Shown: positions 1 through 8,587 of the stretch, in pieces
Numbering within the stretch: the stretch's first letter is position 1
Layout: each line of letters opens with the position of its first letter
Assembly (NCBI RefSeq): GCF_025567365.1
Contig: NZ_JAOQJG010000004.1
Location: 124,001 to 188,000, forward strand
Direction of reading: 5' to 3'
From: Anaerostipes amylophilus
Lineage (GTDB): Bacteria > Bacillota > Clostridia > Lachnospirales > Lachnospiraceae
DNA: 64,000 nucleotides
The notes under the pieces: generated by a model
What the model was told of the DNA's origin: nothing
What the model saw: the letters and a program-made list of their open reading frames with translations, nothing else
Database searches by the model: none
Program-made: the position numbers and the translations under genes

Positions 1-77
1 CTGGATGTAAAGACTTAGATGATATGATGACTCTGATGAAATCTTTCTATCAGATTGGAAAGGAAGTGCAGATTTAA
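1..77 (+). CDS. C-terminal end of an unidentified protein (partial)
   Basis: An open frame enters from the left edge and ends with TAA at 75-77. The last residues read GCKDLDDMMTLMKSFYQIGK followed by EVQI. The stop overlaps the next start in a TAATG arrangement, which is typical of translational coupling and is the main reason to believe the frame. The 24 visible residues are too few to name a family. Confidence 0.6.
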   Translation, partial: GCKDLDDMMTLMKSFYQIGKEVQI

Positions 78-745
78 TGGAGGAGAAACGATTGCAGATG
101 TCAGAAAGTTTCTTTTTAACAGCAATCCTTGCAATTGTAGGAGGTTTTCTTGATGCATACAGTTATTTAATGCGAGGACATGTATTTGCAAATGCACAGA
201 CAGGAAATATCGTATTGTTTGGTGTATATCTTGAAAAAAGAAATTTTACACAGGCAATTTATTATCTGGTTCCAATTCTTGCATTTGCGGTAGGAGTCAT
301 TCTTGTAGAAATTGTAAAACATTTTTATAAAGAAGAACATAAGATTCATTGGAGACAGAGAATTGTGGCATTTGAGCTTATATTAGTAACGATCGTTGGA
401 TTTATCCCGTTAGGTCAATATGATGTTGTGGCAAATGTATTAATCTCCTTTGTATGCTCAATGCAGGTAGAGACATTCCGAAGAGTTCATGGACATCCAT
501 TTGCAAGTACGATGTGCACTGGAAACTTAAGAAGTGGAACCGAGGCACTCTGCCAGTATTTCAAAACAGGAGATAAGACTTTAAAGCAGAAAAGCTTACG
601 ATACTATGGAATCATCACATTTTTTATCATTGGAGCAATTATTGGAGGATTCTTGACAGGACGTGCTGGAGGAGAATCCATCTTTATCTGCAGTATTTTA
701 CTTACAATTGCAACGGTTTTAATGGCAAAAGAGTTCAGAATTTAA
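77..745 (+). CDS. YoaK/DUF1275 family membrane protein
   Basis: This is a 222-residue, very hydrophobic protein with about six membrane segments. The N-terminal stretch (FLDAYSYLMRGHVFANAQTG, residues about 24-43) and the later RTAMCTGNL-like segment (here STMCTGNLRSG, about 144-154) are characteristic of the YoaK/DUF1275 family. The molecular function of that family is not established, and a transport role is only presumed. Translation is probably coupled to the upstream frame, since the two overlap as TAATG. A strong hairpin terminator follows directly. The family call is solid; no substrate can be read from the sequence. Confidence 0.85.
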   Translation: MEEKRLQMSESFFLTAILAIVGGFLDAYSYLMRGHVFANAQTGNIVLFGVYLEKRNFTQAIYYLVPILAFAVGVILVEIVKHFYKEEHKIHWRQRIVAFELILVTIVGFIPLGQYDVVANVLISFVCSMQVETFRRVHGHPFASTMCTGNLRSGTEALCQYFKTGDKTLKQKSLRYYGIITFFIIGAIIGGFLTGRAGGESIFICSILLTIATVLMAKEFRI

Positions 746-746
746 G

Positions 747-783
747 AAAAAAGGGAATTCCGATAATTGGAATTCCCTTTTCC
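747..783. terminator. Bidirectional intrinsic terminator
   Basis: A perfect arm pair, AAAGGGAATTCC / GGAATTCCCTTT, with a 7-nt loop is flanked by A-rich and T-rich runs on either side. It lies between two convergent genes and can serve both strands. Confidence 0.85.
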
Positions 784-804
784 TTATAAATGACAAAGAT
801 GAAA

Positions 805-1347
805 TTATTCTTCTGGAAAGACTTCATTCACAAGCTGGCAGTATTCTTCATACTCATGGAACTCCGAAAGATCAGCAAATCCTTCGATCATTCCACGATA
901 ATACCATCCTTGCATCTTCTTGTCCTTCATATTAAAGCGCTGCCACAATTCTTCTCCAAGAATCTTATAATCACGATAAAGGGCACGAATATTGGCAAGC
1001 TTGTCACCAAGGGCAATGATCTTAGCGTTTCGTGGTGCATGGTTCTTTAGAAAATCAATGGTATGACCTTTCCTTTCGACCCATGTTTTGCTCTTGTCTT
1101 CACTCTCCTGATAAACATAAGAAGCAACAACATCACCAAATTCATGTCTGATATCCTCAATCGAGATATCATCACAGTCTTCAACAACATCATGAAGGAC
1201 AGCGGCACAAAGCATGTCTTCATCAAGGGTCATAGCGGCAACAATGGCAGCAACTTCCAGAGGGTGGATGATAAAAGGAAGGTTGGTACCTTTTCTTGTC
1301 TGACCGTTGTGAGCATTTGTTGCGAAAATAACGGCTTTTTCAAACAT
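805..1347 (-). CDS. Small HD-domain hydrolase, SpoT/MESH1-like (probable small alarmone hydrolase)
   Basis: This 180-residue protein is essentially a lone HD domain of the RelA/SpoT hydrolase type. Visible motifs are the QTRKG...IIHPLEVA segment (about 16-33), the metal-binding HDVVED (about 52-57), a SEDKSK...ERK stretch (about 82-93) and GDKLANIRAL (about 113-122), which matches the ADRLHNMRTL motif of SpoT. There is no synthetase, TGS or ACT domain. Known small alarmone hydrolases of this size cleave (p)ppGpp, but related HD proteins can act on other nucleotides, so the substrate is an inference. AAAGGAG lies just upstream of the ATG. A stand-alone alarmone synthetase lies at 10385-11137 in the same window, but the two are not linked in an operon. 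Confidence 0.75.
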   Translation of the reverse strand: MFEKAVIFATNAHNGQTRKGTNLPFIIHPLEVAAIVAAMTLDEDMLCAAVLHDVVEDCDDISIEDIRHEFGDVVASYVYQESEDKSKTWVERKGHTIDFLKNHAPRNAKIIALGDKLANIRALYRDYKILGEELWQRFNMKDKKMQGWYYRGMIEGFADLSEFHEYEEYCQLVNEVFPEE

Positions 1348-1503
1348 TGGAAAACTCCTTTGATAAAAATAGTTAGTGTAAAATAATTGTTAAGATAATC
1401 ATAAAGCATTTTTTGGGGGGATTCAAGTATGAAATCCAATATTTATATACAAAGAAAAATTGATTTTTTATAAAATACTCTGCCACTTTAAAGTAAGTGA
1501 GTG

Positions 1504-1532
1504 TTGACTTTTTATATGTGTGAAGTTACAAT
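1504..1532 (+). promoter_or_regulatory. Sigma-A promoter of tyrA-aroA
   Basis: TTGACT at 1504-1509 and TACAAT at 1527-1532 are separated by exactly 17 bp. They lie 30 bp before the tyrA start, with an AAGGAG-type ribosome site in between. Confidence 0.75.
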
Positions 1533-1562
1533 AAGAAAAGGAAAAAAAGGAGAAGAAAAACA

Positions 1563-2669
1563 ATGACAGAGAGTAACTTTACTATCGGATTTATCGGTCT
1601 TGGTCTGATCGGTGGATCTATTGCAAAGGGAATTAGACGTGTATTCCCGAACTACACACTCATTGGAATGGATGAAAATCCGGATACCATAAAAAGTGCA
1701 TTGGAAGAAGGAATCATTGATTCGGTTGCAACGGACTGCAAGACAGATTTTGCAGATTGCAACTATGTATTTTTATGTGCGCCGGTTCAATATAATGTAA
1801 TGTATTTAAAGGATCTGAAGGAATCGATCAATAAAGATTGCATTTTAACAGATGTTGGGAGTGTAAAGGAAGAGATTCATTTAAAGATAGAAGAACTGGG
1901 AATGGAAGAATGCTTTATCGGGGGACATCCGATGGTAGGGTCAGAGAAAGCTGGATTTTCCTTTAGTTCTGACAGGTTAGTGGAGAATGCTTACTATTTT
2001 ATTACACCAACAAAGAAGATCAGTGAGCAAAGAGTCAAAGAATTTACGAATTTTATTGAAGAACTTGGAGCACTTACGATTATTTTGGATTACAAGCAGC
2101 ATGATGCCTATACAGCTGCGATCAGCCATGTACCGCATATCATAGCAGCAGAACTTGTACATATTGTAAGTAATATGGATACAGACGATGGAATCTTAAA
2201 ACAGCTGGCAGCAGGAGGGTTTAAAGATATCACAAGAATCGCTTCGTCTTCACCAGTTGTATGGGAACAGATTTCTCTATCTAATAAGAAGAATATCAAA
2301 GAATTATTAAAAAAAGCGCAGAATCATTTAGGATATGTGATCGCAGCTCTTGATATGGAAGATCGAGAATATCTGAATAACTATTTTAAAGAGGCAGGAG
2401 AATACAGAGATTCCGTACCAGACAGTGCTGTCGGTCTGATCCAGAAGTCATATGAGATCTTTATCGATATCCCGGATGAACCAGGAACGATTGCAACAAC
2501 AACGACATTATTAGCTCTTAACAATGTAAGTATCAAGAACATCGGTATCATTCACAACCGTGAATTCGAAGAAGGTGTTTTAAAGATCATGTTATATGAT
2601 GATGAATCCGCAAAGAAAGCGACAAAGATCTTAAGAGATAAAAATTACACAGTATACGAGAGGAAATAA
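1563..2669 (+). CDS. tyrA: Prephenate dehydrogenase with C-terminal ACT domain
   Basis: TyrA oxidatively decarboxylates prephenate to 4-hydroxyphenylpyruvate with NAD+, the committed step to tyrosine. The 368-residue protein opens with a Rossmann fingerprint GLGLIGGS (12-19), continues through DVGSVKEEI and the GGHPMVGSEKAG segment of the prephenate-binding region, and ends in a regulatory ACT domain (about 298-368) that in this family binds tyrosine or another aromatic amino acid. It starts at an ATG with an AAAGGAG site and a consensus promoter upstream. aroA follows after 2 bp, so the two form an operon at the end of the shikimate pathway. Length and motifs are complete. Confidence 0.95.
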   Translation: MTESNFTIGFIGLGLIGGSIAKGIRRVFPNYTLIGMDENPDTIKSALEEGIIDSVATDCKTDFADCNYVFLCAPVQYNVMYLKDLKESINKDCILTDVGSVKEEIHLKIEELGMEECFIGGHPMVGSEKAGFSFSSDRLVENAYYFITPTKKISEQRVKEFTNFIEELGALTIILDYKQHDAYTAAISHVPHIIAAELVHIVSNMDTDDGILKQLAAGGFKDITRIASSSPVVWEQISLSNKKNIKELLKKAQNHLGYVIAALDMEDREYLNNYFKEAGEYRDSVPDSAVGLIQKSYEIFIDIPDEPGTIATTTTLLALNNVSIKNIGIIHNREFEEGVLKIMLYDDESAKKATKILRDKNYTVYERK

Positions 2670-2671
2670 GC

Positions 2672-3946
2672 ATGAAATTAACAAAAAGCACAGGACTTAG
2701 AGGAGAACTTTCTATCCCGGGAGATAAATCGATCAGCCACAGAGCTGTAATGTTTGGATCACTTGCCAAGGGAACAACACATATCAGCAACTTTTTATCA
2801 GGAGCAGACTGCCTTTCAACGATCGATTGTTTCCGTAAGATGGGAGTAGAGATCGAGCAGGATGAAATGAATGTTACAGTTCATGGAAATGGACTTCATG
2901 GATTAAAAGCACCGAATGAGACACTTGATGTGGGAAACAGCGGAACAACAACAAGACTGATTTCAGGAATTCTTGCAGGACAGGATTTTGAAACTGTATT
3001 ATCAGGAGATGCATCTTTAAATAAACGTCCAATGGGAAGAATCATCAAACCATTAGAGCAGATGGGTGCAAAGATCACAAGTGTAAATGGAAACGGATGT
3101 GCGCCACTTAAGATTGAAGGAACAAAATTAAATGCAACACATTACGATTCGCCAGTTGCATCTGCACAGGTAAAATCCTGTGTTTTATTAGCAGGTCTTT
3201 ATGCCGATGGAAAGACAAGTGTGACAGAACCAGCATTATCAAGAAACCATACAGAATTAATGCTTCGTTCGTTTGGAGTAGAAGTAGAATCACACGATAC
3301 AACAGCAACGATCACACCACCAGAAGAGATGATCGCAACAGATATCGTTGTGCCTGGAGACATTTCTTCAGCGACATTCTTTATCGTAGCAGGCCTTATC
3401 ACACCAAATTCATGCATTCGTTTAAAGAACGTTGGAATCAACCCAACAAGGGATGGAATCTTACGTGTATGCAAAGATATGGGGGCTGATGTTACATTGG
3501 AAAATGTGATTGATAATGGTGGAGAACCAACAGCAGATATCGTTGTAAAGACAAGCAGATTAAAAGGAACAGTCATTGGTGGAGAAGTTATCCCAACACT
3601 GATCGATGAGATTCCAGTCATTGCCCTTTTAGCAGCATTTGCAGAAGGTGAGACAGTGATCAAAGATGCAGCAGAACTGAAAGTAAAAGAATCTGACCGA
3701 ATCGCATTAACAGTTGATAACCTTGTGAAAATGGGGGTTGATGCAACAGCAACTGATGATGGAATGATCATCAATGGTGGAAATTCACTTCATGGAGCAA
3801 GCATCAACTGTAAATATGATCATAGAATCGCTATGACATTCTCTATCGCAGGAATCAATGCAGAAGGTGAGACAGTGATCGAAGATTCTGAATGTGTGGA
3901 TGTATCTTATCCAACATTTTATGAACAGTTAAATTCATTACAATAG
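2672..3946 (+). CDS. aroA: 3-phosphoshikimate 1-carboxyvinyltransferase (EPSP synthase)
   Basis: AroA transfers the enolpyruvyl group of PEP to shikimate-3-phosphate, the sixth shikimate-pathway step, in the cytosol. All family landmarks are present over 424 residues: GDKSISHRAVM near the N terminus (17-27), VGNSGTTTRL (about 87-96), NKRPMGRII, the catalytic DEIPVIALLAAFAEG segment and KVKESDRI in the C-terminal half. It sits 2 bp after tyrA and is therefore co-transcribed with it. No terminator is obvious before the next gene, so readthrough is possible. No unusual substitution was noticed. Confidence 0.96.
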   Translation: MKLTKSTGLRGELSIPGDKSISHRAVMFGSLAKGTTHISNFLSGADCLSTIDCFRKMGVEIEQDEMNVTVHGNGLHGLKAPNETLDVGNSGTTTRLISGILAGQDFETVLSGDASLNKRPMGRIIKPLEQMGAKITSVNGNGCAPLKIEGTKLNATHYDSPVASAQVKSCVLLAGLYADGKTSVTEPALSRNHTELMLRSFGVEVESHDTTATITPPEEMIATDIVVPGDISSATFFIVAGLITPNSCIRLKNVGINPTRDGILRVCKDMGADVTLENVIDNGGEPTADIVVKTSRLKGTVIGGEVIPTLIDEIPVIALLAAFAEGETVIKDAAELKVKESDRIALTVDNLVKMGVDATATDDGMIINGGNSLHGASINCKYDHRIAMTFSIAGINAEGETVIEDSECVDVSYPTFYEQLNSLQ

Positions 3947-4020
3947 ATGAAAGAAGTAAGCGAGCATTTTAAGTGGATATAAATAAAAACTAAAAAAGGA
4001 GTTATAATCAGAAAGATATC

Positions 4021-5307
4021 ATGAAACGTTTAAAATTAGGCAAAATACAATGGATTTCATTGCTGGTAGTCAGTGCTATGTTTGCAAATCTCTGCAGTCA
4101 TATGGTACTGGCAGCATCAGCAAGTGAACAGACAAAAGCAAAAGTAACGACAACAGCAGCAAAAAAAACAACAAAAACAAAACAGGAAGAATACAAAGCA
4201 TTCTGGTTTTCTTATTATGATTACGATACTTATCGTGAGACAAACAAAAAAAGAAATGCAAAAACATTTCGTACATATTTTACAAAGGTTGTAAAAAAGG
4301 AAAAAAGTTTTGGAATGAACCGTGTGATCGTTCAGGTCAGACCATTTGGAGATGCTATTTACAAATCAAAATACTTTCCATGGTCAAAATACATTTCTGG
4401 AAAACAGGGAAGAAGTCCTGGATATGATCCATTAAAGATCATGGTAGATGTTGCACATAAGAATGGAATGAAGATTGAAGCATGGGTGAATCCATATCGT
4501 GTAACAATTGGATCAACAAATTATAGTAAACTTTCAAAGAATAATCCAGCAAGAAAATGGCATGCTAAGAAATCAACAAGCAGAAATGTACTTGCATATA
4601 ACGGAAGTTTGTATTACAACCCATCAAAGAAAGATGTACGTAATCTGATCATCAATGGGGCAAAAGAAATCGTAAAGAACTATAAAGTCGATGGAATTCA
4701 TATGGATGATTATTTTTATCCGGAATTTACAAGTAAGAATGTAAAAACGGCCTTTGATGCGAAAGAATATAATAAATCATCTTACAAGAAGAATAAGAAG
4801 AGTATCTATACATACCGTCGTGCACAGGTAAGCACACTGGTAATGGATATGAAAGCAGCAATCAAAAAGATCAATTCCAAAGTTACTTATGGAATCAGCC
4901 CAGCTGGTAATATTGATAATCTGACAAGTAAATATTCTTACTATGTAGATATTTATAAATGGACGAATTCCAAAAAATATGTAGATTATATCTGCCCACA
5001 GATTTACTGGGGATTCAAACATCCAACAGCGAAGTTTAACAAAGTGACGGATCGTTGGGTTAAGGCTTGCAAGAGCAAGAAAGTAAAACTTTATATTGGA
5101 ATCGGAGTTTACCGTGCAGGTCACAATACAGGACAAAATAGTGCGGAACGTAAAGAATGGAAGAGTGACAAAAACGTCCTAAAGAATCAGGTGAAGTATG
5201 GAAGAAAGAAAAAAGTCGATGGATTTGCATTTTTTGACTATCAGGATCTGACAAGTAAATCAAGTTCTAAAGCGGTAAGCCAGTTAAAAACAGTCTTAAA
5301 AAAATAG
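4021..5307 (+). CDS. Secreted family-10-like glycosyl hydrolase (GHL10/DUF187)
   Basis: This 428-residue exported protein has an N-terminal signal peptide (about 1-31, hydrophobic core WISLLVVSAMFANLC) followed by a basic, Thr/Lys-rich linker. The rest matches the GHL10 (DUF187) TIM-barrel family: KAFWFSYYDYDTY after the linker, MNRVIVQVRPFGDAIY, KIEAWVNPYRV, VDGIHMDDYFYP (carrying the conserved acidic pair) and YVDYICPQIYWGF. The family is predicted to hydrolyse glycans, but few members have been assayed, so the substrate is unknown; peptidoglycan or host/dietary polysaccharide are both possible. The best ribosome site (AAAGGAG, about 3992-3998) is unusually far from this ATG, which leaves some doubt about the exact start. 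Confidence 0.8.
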   Translation: MKRLKLGKIQWISLLVVSAMFANLCSHMVLAASASEQTKAKVTTTAAKKTTKTKQEEYKAFWFSYYDYDTYRETNKKRNAKTFRTYFTKVVKKEKSFGMNRVIVQVRPFGDAIYKSKYFPWSKYISGKQGRSPGYDPLKIMVDVAHKNGMKIEAWVNPYRVTIGSTNYSKLSKNNPARKWHAKKSTSRNVLAYNGSLYYNPSKKDVRNLIINGAKEIVKNYKVDGIHMDDYFYPEFTSKNVKTAFDAKEYNKSSYKKNKKSIYTYRRAQVSTLVMDMKAAIKKINSKVTYGISPAGNIDNLTSKYSYYVDIYKWTNSKKYVDYICPQIYWGFKHPTAKFNKVTDRWVKACKSKKVKLYIGIGVYRAGHNTGQNSAERKEWKSDKNVLKNQVKYGRKKKVDGFAFFDYQDLTSKSSSKAVSQLKTVLKK

Positions 5308-5337
5308 AAAAATCCGAGAGGAGCATGATACATAGAA

Positions 5338-5523
5338 ATGAAAAAAACATTATATAAATCAAGAAAAGGCCGCTTTTTATTTGGTGTATGTGGAGGTCTG
5401 GCAGAATATTTTGATGTAGATCCAACACTAATACGAATTCTTACAGCAGCATTATGCACGACAGGAACAGGATTGCTATTATATATTGTGGCAGCGGTTG
5501 TCATGCCTGAGCGTGTTGAATAA
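5338..5523 (+). CDS. Short PspC-domain membrane protein
   Basis: This 61-residue protein consists of one PspC domain: a basic start (KKTLYKSRKGR), then FLFGVCGGLAEYFDVDPTLI and a single C-terminal membrane segment (LLLYIVAAVVMP). PspC proteins are linked to envelope-stress responses, but stand-alone short copies like this one have no defined role in Firmicutes. It lies 30 bp after the glycosidase gene and may share its transcript. A separate promoter follows for the next gene. Confidence 0.82.
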   Translation: MKKTLYKSRKGRFLFGVCGGLAEYFDVDPTLIRILTAALCTTGTGLLLYIVAAVVMPERVE

Positions 5524-5534
5524 TTGTCTTTTTC

Positions 5535-5563
5535 TTGAACCAATCTAAAGAATGTGATAAAAT
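5535..5563 (+). promoter_or_regulatory. Sigma-A promoter of the symporter gene
   Basis: TTGAAC at 5535-5540 and TAAAAT at 5558-5563 are 17 bp apart, about 80 bp ahead of the symporter start. Confidence 0.65.
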
Positions 5564-5641
5564 AGACAATCATGTCAAAAATTGGGTCAAATAAGACTAT
5601 GATCATGAAGATAAACACACATAAAGAAGAGGAGAATTCAT

Positions 5642-7162
5642 ATGAAATTACCAATATTGATCGCAATGGTCCTCTATATGGCAATAGTTGTCTGGATTGG
5701 TGTCTTTTACAGCAGAAAGACGAAGACATCCGAAGACTATTTCCTTGGAGGACGAGGACTTGGACCATGGGTTACTGCAATGAGCGCAGAAGCATCAGAT
5801 ATGAGTAGCTGGCTGTTAATGGGATTACCAGGACTTGCATACGCAACAGGATTCAGCCAGGCAGGATGGACAGCTATCGGATTGATCCTTGGTACATACT
5901 TAAATTGGAAGATCGTGGCAAAGAGATTACGTCATTACACAGAAGTTGCAGATAATGCGATCACAGTACCAGATTTTTTCAGTAACCGTTTCAAAGATGA
6001 TAAGAAGATCTTAAGCAGTATCTCTGCGATCATGATCCTTATTTTCTTTACAGTATACACAGCATCAGGATTTGCTGCATGCGGTACACTATTTAACTCT
6101 GTATTTGGATTAAACTACCAGAAGAGTATGATCGTCTGTGCGATCGTTATCGTATTATATACATCTATGGGTGGATTTCTAGCAGCAAGTACAACAGACT
6201 TGATTCAGGGATTATTAATGTCATTTGCAATCGTGATCGTGCTGATCGTTGGAATAGTCAACGCAGGTGGAGTAGCGAATGTCGTTGCACATGGTCAGGC
6301 ATTAGATGGATTTTTTGATATCATGAAATATCATGATCCAGCAACAGGAAATGCAGTATCACAGGGTGGCATTCCAATCTTGTCAGGACTTGCATGGGGA
6401 CTTGGATACTTTGGTATGCCACATATTCTCGTAAGATTTATGGCAATCCGTGACCCACAGGAAGTAAAGAAATCAAGAAATATCGCAATGATCTGGGTAC
6501 TGATTTCATTAAGTGTAGCCGTATGTATCGGATTTACAGGAGCAGCACTATATCCAAATGTAGCAGAATTAGCTGGAAATGGAAACCAGAGAATCTTTAT
6601 TTATATGACAACTCACTTATTTAAAGGACTGATTCCATTATTTATGGCAGGAATCATCCTTTCAGGAATTCTTGCTGCAACAATGAGTACATCAGATTCA
6701 CAGCTGTTGATCGCATCATCCTGTGTATCTAAGAACTTATTCCAGGGATTATTTAAGAAAGAGATGTCCGAAGAAAAAGTACTGTTGATCTCAAGAATCA
6801 CAACAATCGTGATCGCGTTGATCGGTATTTTTATTGCGATGGATGAGAACAGCTCTGTTTTCGGATTAGTAGAAAACGCATGGGCAGGATTCGGTGGAGC
6901 ATTTGGTCCATTAACACTGTTCGCATTATTCTGGAAGAGAACAAACCTAAAAGGTGCGATCGCTGGAATGTTAAGTGGTGGTATCATTGCACTGGTATGG
7001 CCATTTACTTTAGCTAAATTAGGCGGTATTTTTGAAATTTATTGCTTATTACCAGCATTTATCGTTTCTTCTATTCTGATCATCGTGGTTAGTCTTTGTA
7101 CGGAAGAACCTAGTGAGGTTATGGCAGAAGAATTTGAAAGAGCAAAAAGTCTTAATGATTAA
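5642..7162 (+). CDS. putP: Sodium/solute symporter, PutP-like (sodium:proline type)
   Basis: This 506-residue polytopic membrane protein is of the SSS family. The N terminus carries RKTKTSEDYFLGGRGLGPW and MSAEASDMSSWLLMGLPG, the sodium- and proline-site region characteristic of PutP. Later landmarks are SMGGFLAASTTDLIQG and the LAATMSTSDSQLL segment of TM8, where conserved Ser/Thr residues contribute to the sodium site. About 13 hydrophobic segments are visible. Proline import is the likeliest activity, but close SSS relatives carry other amino acids or organic acids, so the substrate is inferred. The gene is a single unit with its own promoter and terminator. Confidence 0.85.
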   Translation: MKLPILIAMVLYMAIVVWIGVFYSRKTKTSEDYFLGGRGLGPWVTAMSAEASDMSSWLLMGLPGLAYATGFSQAGWTAIGLILGTYLNWKIVAKRLRHYTEVADNAITVPDFFSNRFKDDKKILSSISAIMILIFFTVYTASGFAACGTLFNSVFGLNYQKSMIVCAIVIVLYTSMGGFLAASTTDLIQGLLMSFAIVIVLIVGIVNAGGVANVVAHGQALDGFFDIMKYHDPATGNAVSQGGIPILSGLAWGLGYFGMPHILVRFMAIRDPQEVKKSRNIAMIWVLISLSVAVCIGFTGAALYPNVAELAGNGNQRIFIYMTTHLFKGLIPLFMAGIILSGILAATMSTSDSQLLIASSCVSKNLFQGLFKKEMSEEKVLLISRITTIVIALIGIFIAMDENSSVFGLVENAWAGFGGAFGPLTLFALFWKRTNLKGAIAGMLSGGIIALVWPFTLAKLGGIFEIYCLLPAFIVSSILIIVVSLCTEEPSEVMAEEFERAKSLND

Positions 7163-7180
7163 ATTCTGATTGAACTAAAT

Positions 7181-7222
7181 CGCTGTGCGATGGCCTGCCA
7201 AGGCTGTGGCACAGTTTTTTTT
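7181..7222 (+). terminator. Intrinsic terminator after the symporter gene
   Basis: The arms CTGTGC and GCACAG enclose an inner GCCT/AGGC helix and are followed by nine T residues. Confidence 0.75.
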
Positions 7223-7233
7223 TAATTAAAAAA

Positions 7234-7311
7234 GGCAGTAGATAATTGATCCAAAAAGTAGTATTGTTAAATCAACACAAAATAACAACCACAAAATCAC
7301 TTATCACTGCC
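7234..7311. repeat. Spaced inverted repeat of unknown nature
   Basis: GGCAGTAGATAA at 7234-7245 is complementary, with one bulge, to TTATCACTGCC at 7301-7311. The AT-rich interior contains no gene. It could fold as one large hairpin between the symporter terminator and the repeat copy at 7350. I do not recognise the element. Confidence 0.4.
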
Positions 7312-7349
7312 ATGTAGAGAATAACATTAAAAATTCTGATCGTTTATTT

Positions 7350-7383
7350 ATTTTTTATCATATACTCGAAATCTACAGTTGGC
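7350..7383 (+). repeat. Dispersed repeat, copy A
   Basis: This 34-nt stretch is identical to the complement of 44410-44443 and matches 28 of 34 positions at 18727-18760. Similarity continues to the right through CCAACCA...CACAAATTAAAATTTC, which runs into the last codons of cotJC at 7399. See the finding on the dispersed family. Confidence 0.75.
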
Positions 7384-7398
7384 CAACCACCACACAAA

Positions 7399-8004
7399 TT
7401 AAAATTTCTTACAATCAAAAGCAGGATTTATCGCATAGAAATTCTTACTATCCAAATGATCCTGTACATTTCTCAAAGCTTCTCCAAATCTCTGAAAATG
7501 CACGATCTCTCTGGCTCTTAAGAACTTCAATGGTTCTTTGACATCAGGATCGTCAATAACTCTTAACAGGTTATCATAAGTTGTTCGAGCTTTTTGCTCT
7601 GCAGCAAGGTCTTCGCTTAGATCGGTGATCGGATCTCCGACAGACTGGAAAGTAGTTGCGCTAAAAGGCATTCCGCTTGCTGCCTGTGGCCATACACCTG
7701 CTGTGTGGTCTACATAGTAAGCTCCGAATCCAGATTTTTTAATTTGTTCTGGTGTTAAATCTCTTGTTAACTGATGCACGATGGTACAGATCATTTCCAA
7801 ATGAGCTAATTCCTCGGTTCCGACATCAGTTAATACTCCACATACATTTTTATAAGGCATTGCAAATCTCTGTGAAAGATATCTCAGGGAGGCTCCGAGT
7901 TCTCCATCAGGACCGCCATACTGTGTAATGATCAGCTGGGCCATTGCAGGATCAGTTCGTTTGATATTTACAGGAAATTCCAGTCGCTTCTCATAATTCC
8001 ACAT
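7399..8004 (-). CDS. cotJC: Spore coat protein CotJC (manganese-catalase-like)
   Basis: This 201-residue protein is of the CotJC family, ferritin-like four-helix proteins related to manganese catalase and found in the inner spore coat. It opens with MWNYEKRLEFPVNIKR and continues with YGGPDGELGASLRYLSQR and the metal-site segments GTEELAHLEMI and EIVHFQRFGEAL, where the paired Glu and His residues lie. It is the last gene of cotJABC. Its AGGGAGGA ribosome site sits inside the end of cotJB and the start is 1 bp beyond the cotJB stop. The last codons lie inside a dispersed repeat shared with two other loci, so the C terminus may have been modified by the repeat. Confidence 0.93.
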   Translation of the reverse strand: MWNYEKRLEFPVNIKRTDPAMAQLIITQYGGPDGELGASLRYLSQRFAMPYKNVCGVLTDVGTEELAHLEMICTIVHQLTRDLTPEQIKKSGFGAYYVDHTAGVWPQAASGMPFSATTFQSVGDPITDLSEDLAAEQKARTTYDNLLRVIDDPDVKEPLKFLRAREIVHFQRFGEALRNVQDHLDSKNFYAINPAFDCKKF

Positions 8005-8005
8005 A

Positions 8006-8269
8006 CTAGCATCCTCCCTTCTTCATCCATGGCCAGGAATCAGTTGCCCATGTAAAGTGATCGTCAATGTCAGCACTATCGATCGTTAATGGTTCAAAAT
8101 TTCTGGCATATTCTTTTAGCGCCTGTTTTCTTGCTTTCTGGTATTGATTAAAATGATTGATTGCTTTCTGATCATTTGGATGAGTATCCAGATACAAGGT
8201 TGTATCGATCAGGGCAAAGCTAACTGTATCAATATAGTTTAATAGTTTTTTCTTATCATACTGATTCAT
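8006..8269 (-). CDS. cotJB: Spore coat protein CotJB
   Basis: This 87-residue protein (MNQYDKKKLLNYIDTVSFAL...) matches the CotJB family: a short helical protein with DTTLYLDTHPNDQKAINHFN in the middle and a C-terminal WATDSWPWMKKGGC. I chose the ATG at 8269 because it forms a TAATG overlap with the cotJA stop and follows a GGGAAAGGGG ribosome site. An in-frame ATG three codons upstream (8278) is possible but lies too close to that site. CotJB acts with CotJA and CotJC in coat assembly; its biochemical role is not known. Confidence 0.9.
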   Translation of the reverse strand: MNQYDKKKLLNYIDTVSFALIDTTLYLDTHPNDQKAINHFNQYQKARKQALKEYARNFEPLTIDSADIDDHFTWATDSWPWMKKGGC

Positions 8270-8472
8270 TATCTGCACGCCCCTTTCCCATAAAATGGTT
8301 TATTTAATTCTGGAAAGATTGTTCCGCATTTTAATCCCTCTTCTGGACTATAGATCTGATTCCAATGCTGCCAAGGAACATACTGCATTGCAACAGGCAT
8401 AGAATCGATACCGCCATGGCGATGTCCATGATTTTTTATTTCAGACGGTTGGTTACAACAACATCGATCCAT
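8269..8472 (-). CDS. cotJA: Spore coat-associated protein CotJA
   Basis: This 67-residue protein is the first gene of cotJABC. The ATG at 8472 has an AAGGAGA ribosome site and gives MDRCCCNQPSEIKN. The family signature is AMQYVPWQHWNQIY followed by GLKCGTIFPELNKPFYG. The Cys/His-rich N terminus (CCCN, HGHRHGG) is notable and could bind metal, though this is only a guess. A longer upstream frame is open but adds non-family sequence. Upstream, CATACATA (minus strand, 8507-8514) resembles the -10 element of mother-cell sigma-E promoters, as expected for this operon; no convincing -35 was identified. Confidence 0.88.
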   Translation of the reverse strand: MDRCCCNQPSEIKNHGHRHGGIDSMPVAMQYVPWQHWNQIYSPEEGLKCGTIFPELNKPFYGKGACR

Positions 8473-8587
8473 CGATATTCTCCTTTTCTTATTTATATTA
8501 TCATGGTATGTATGTAAAATAGAAATGTGAGAATCTTCTTTTATAGTGTAAATCCTTGTTATTTGATAAAAATTCGTATAGAATAGA

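Noticed and set aside
3199..3774. 191-codon open frame on the minus strand
   Set aside because: It lies wholly inside aroA in the antisense direction, has no ribosome site or family resemblance, and is explained by the codon use of aroA.
5241..5768. 175-codon open frame on the minus strand
   Set aside because: It runs across the ends of two genes and a promoter, with low-complexity translated sequence. It is an antisense shadow.
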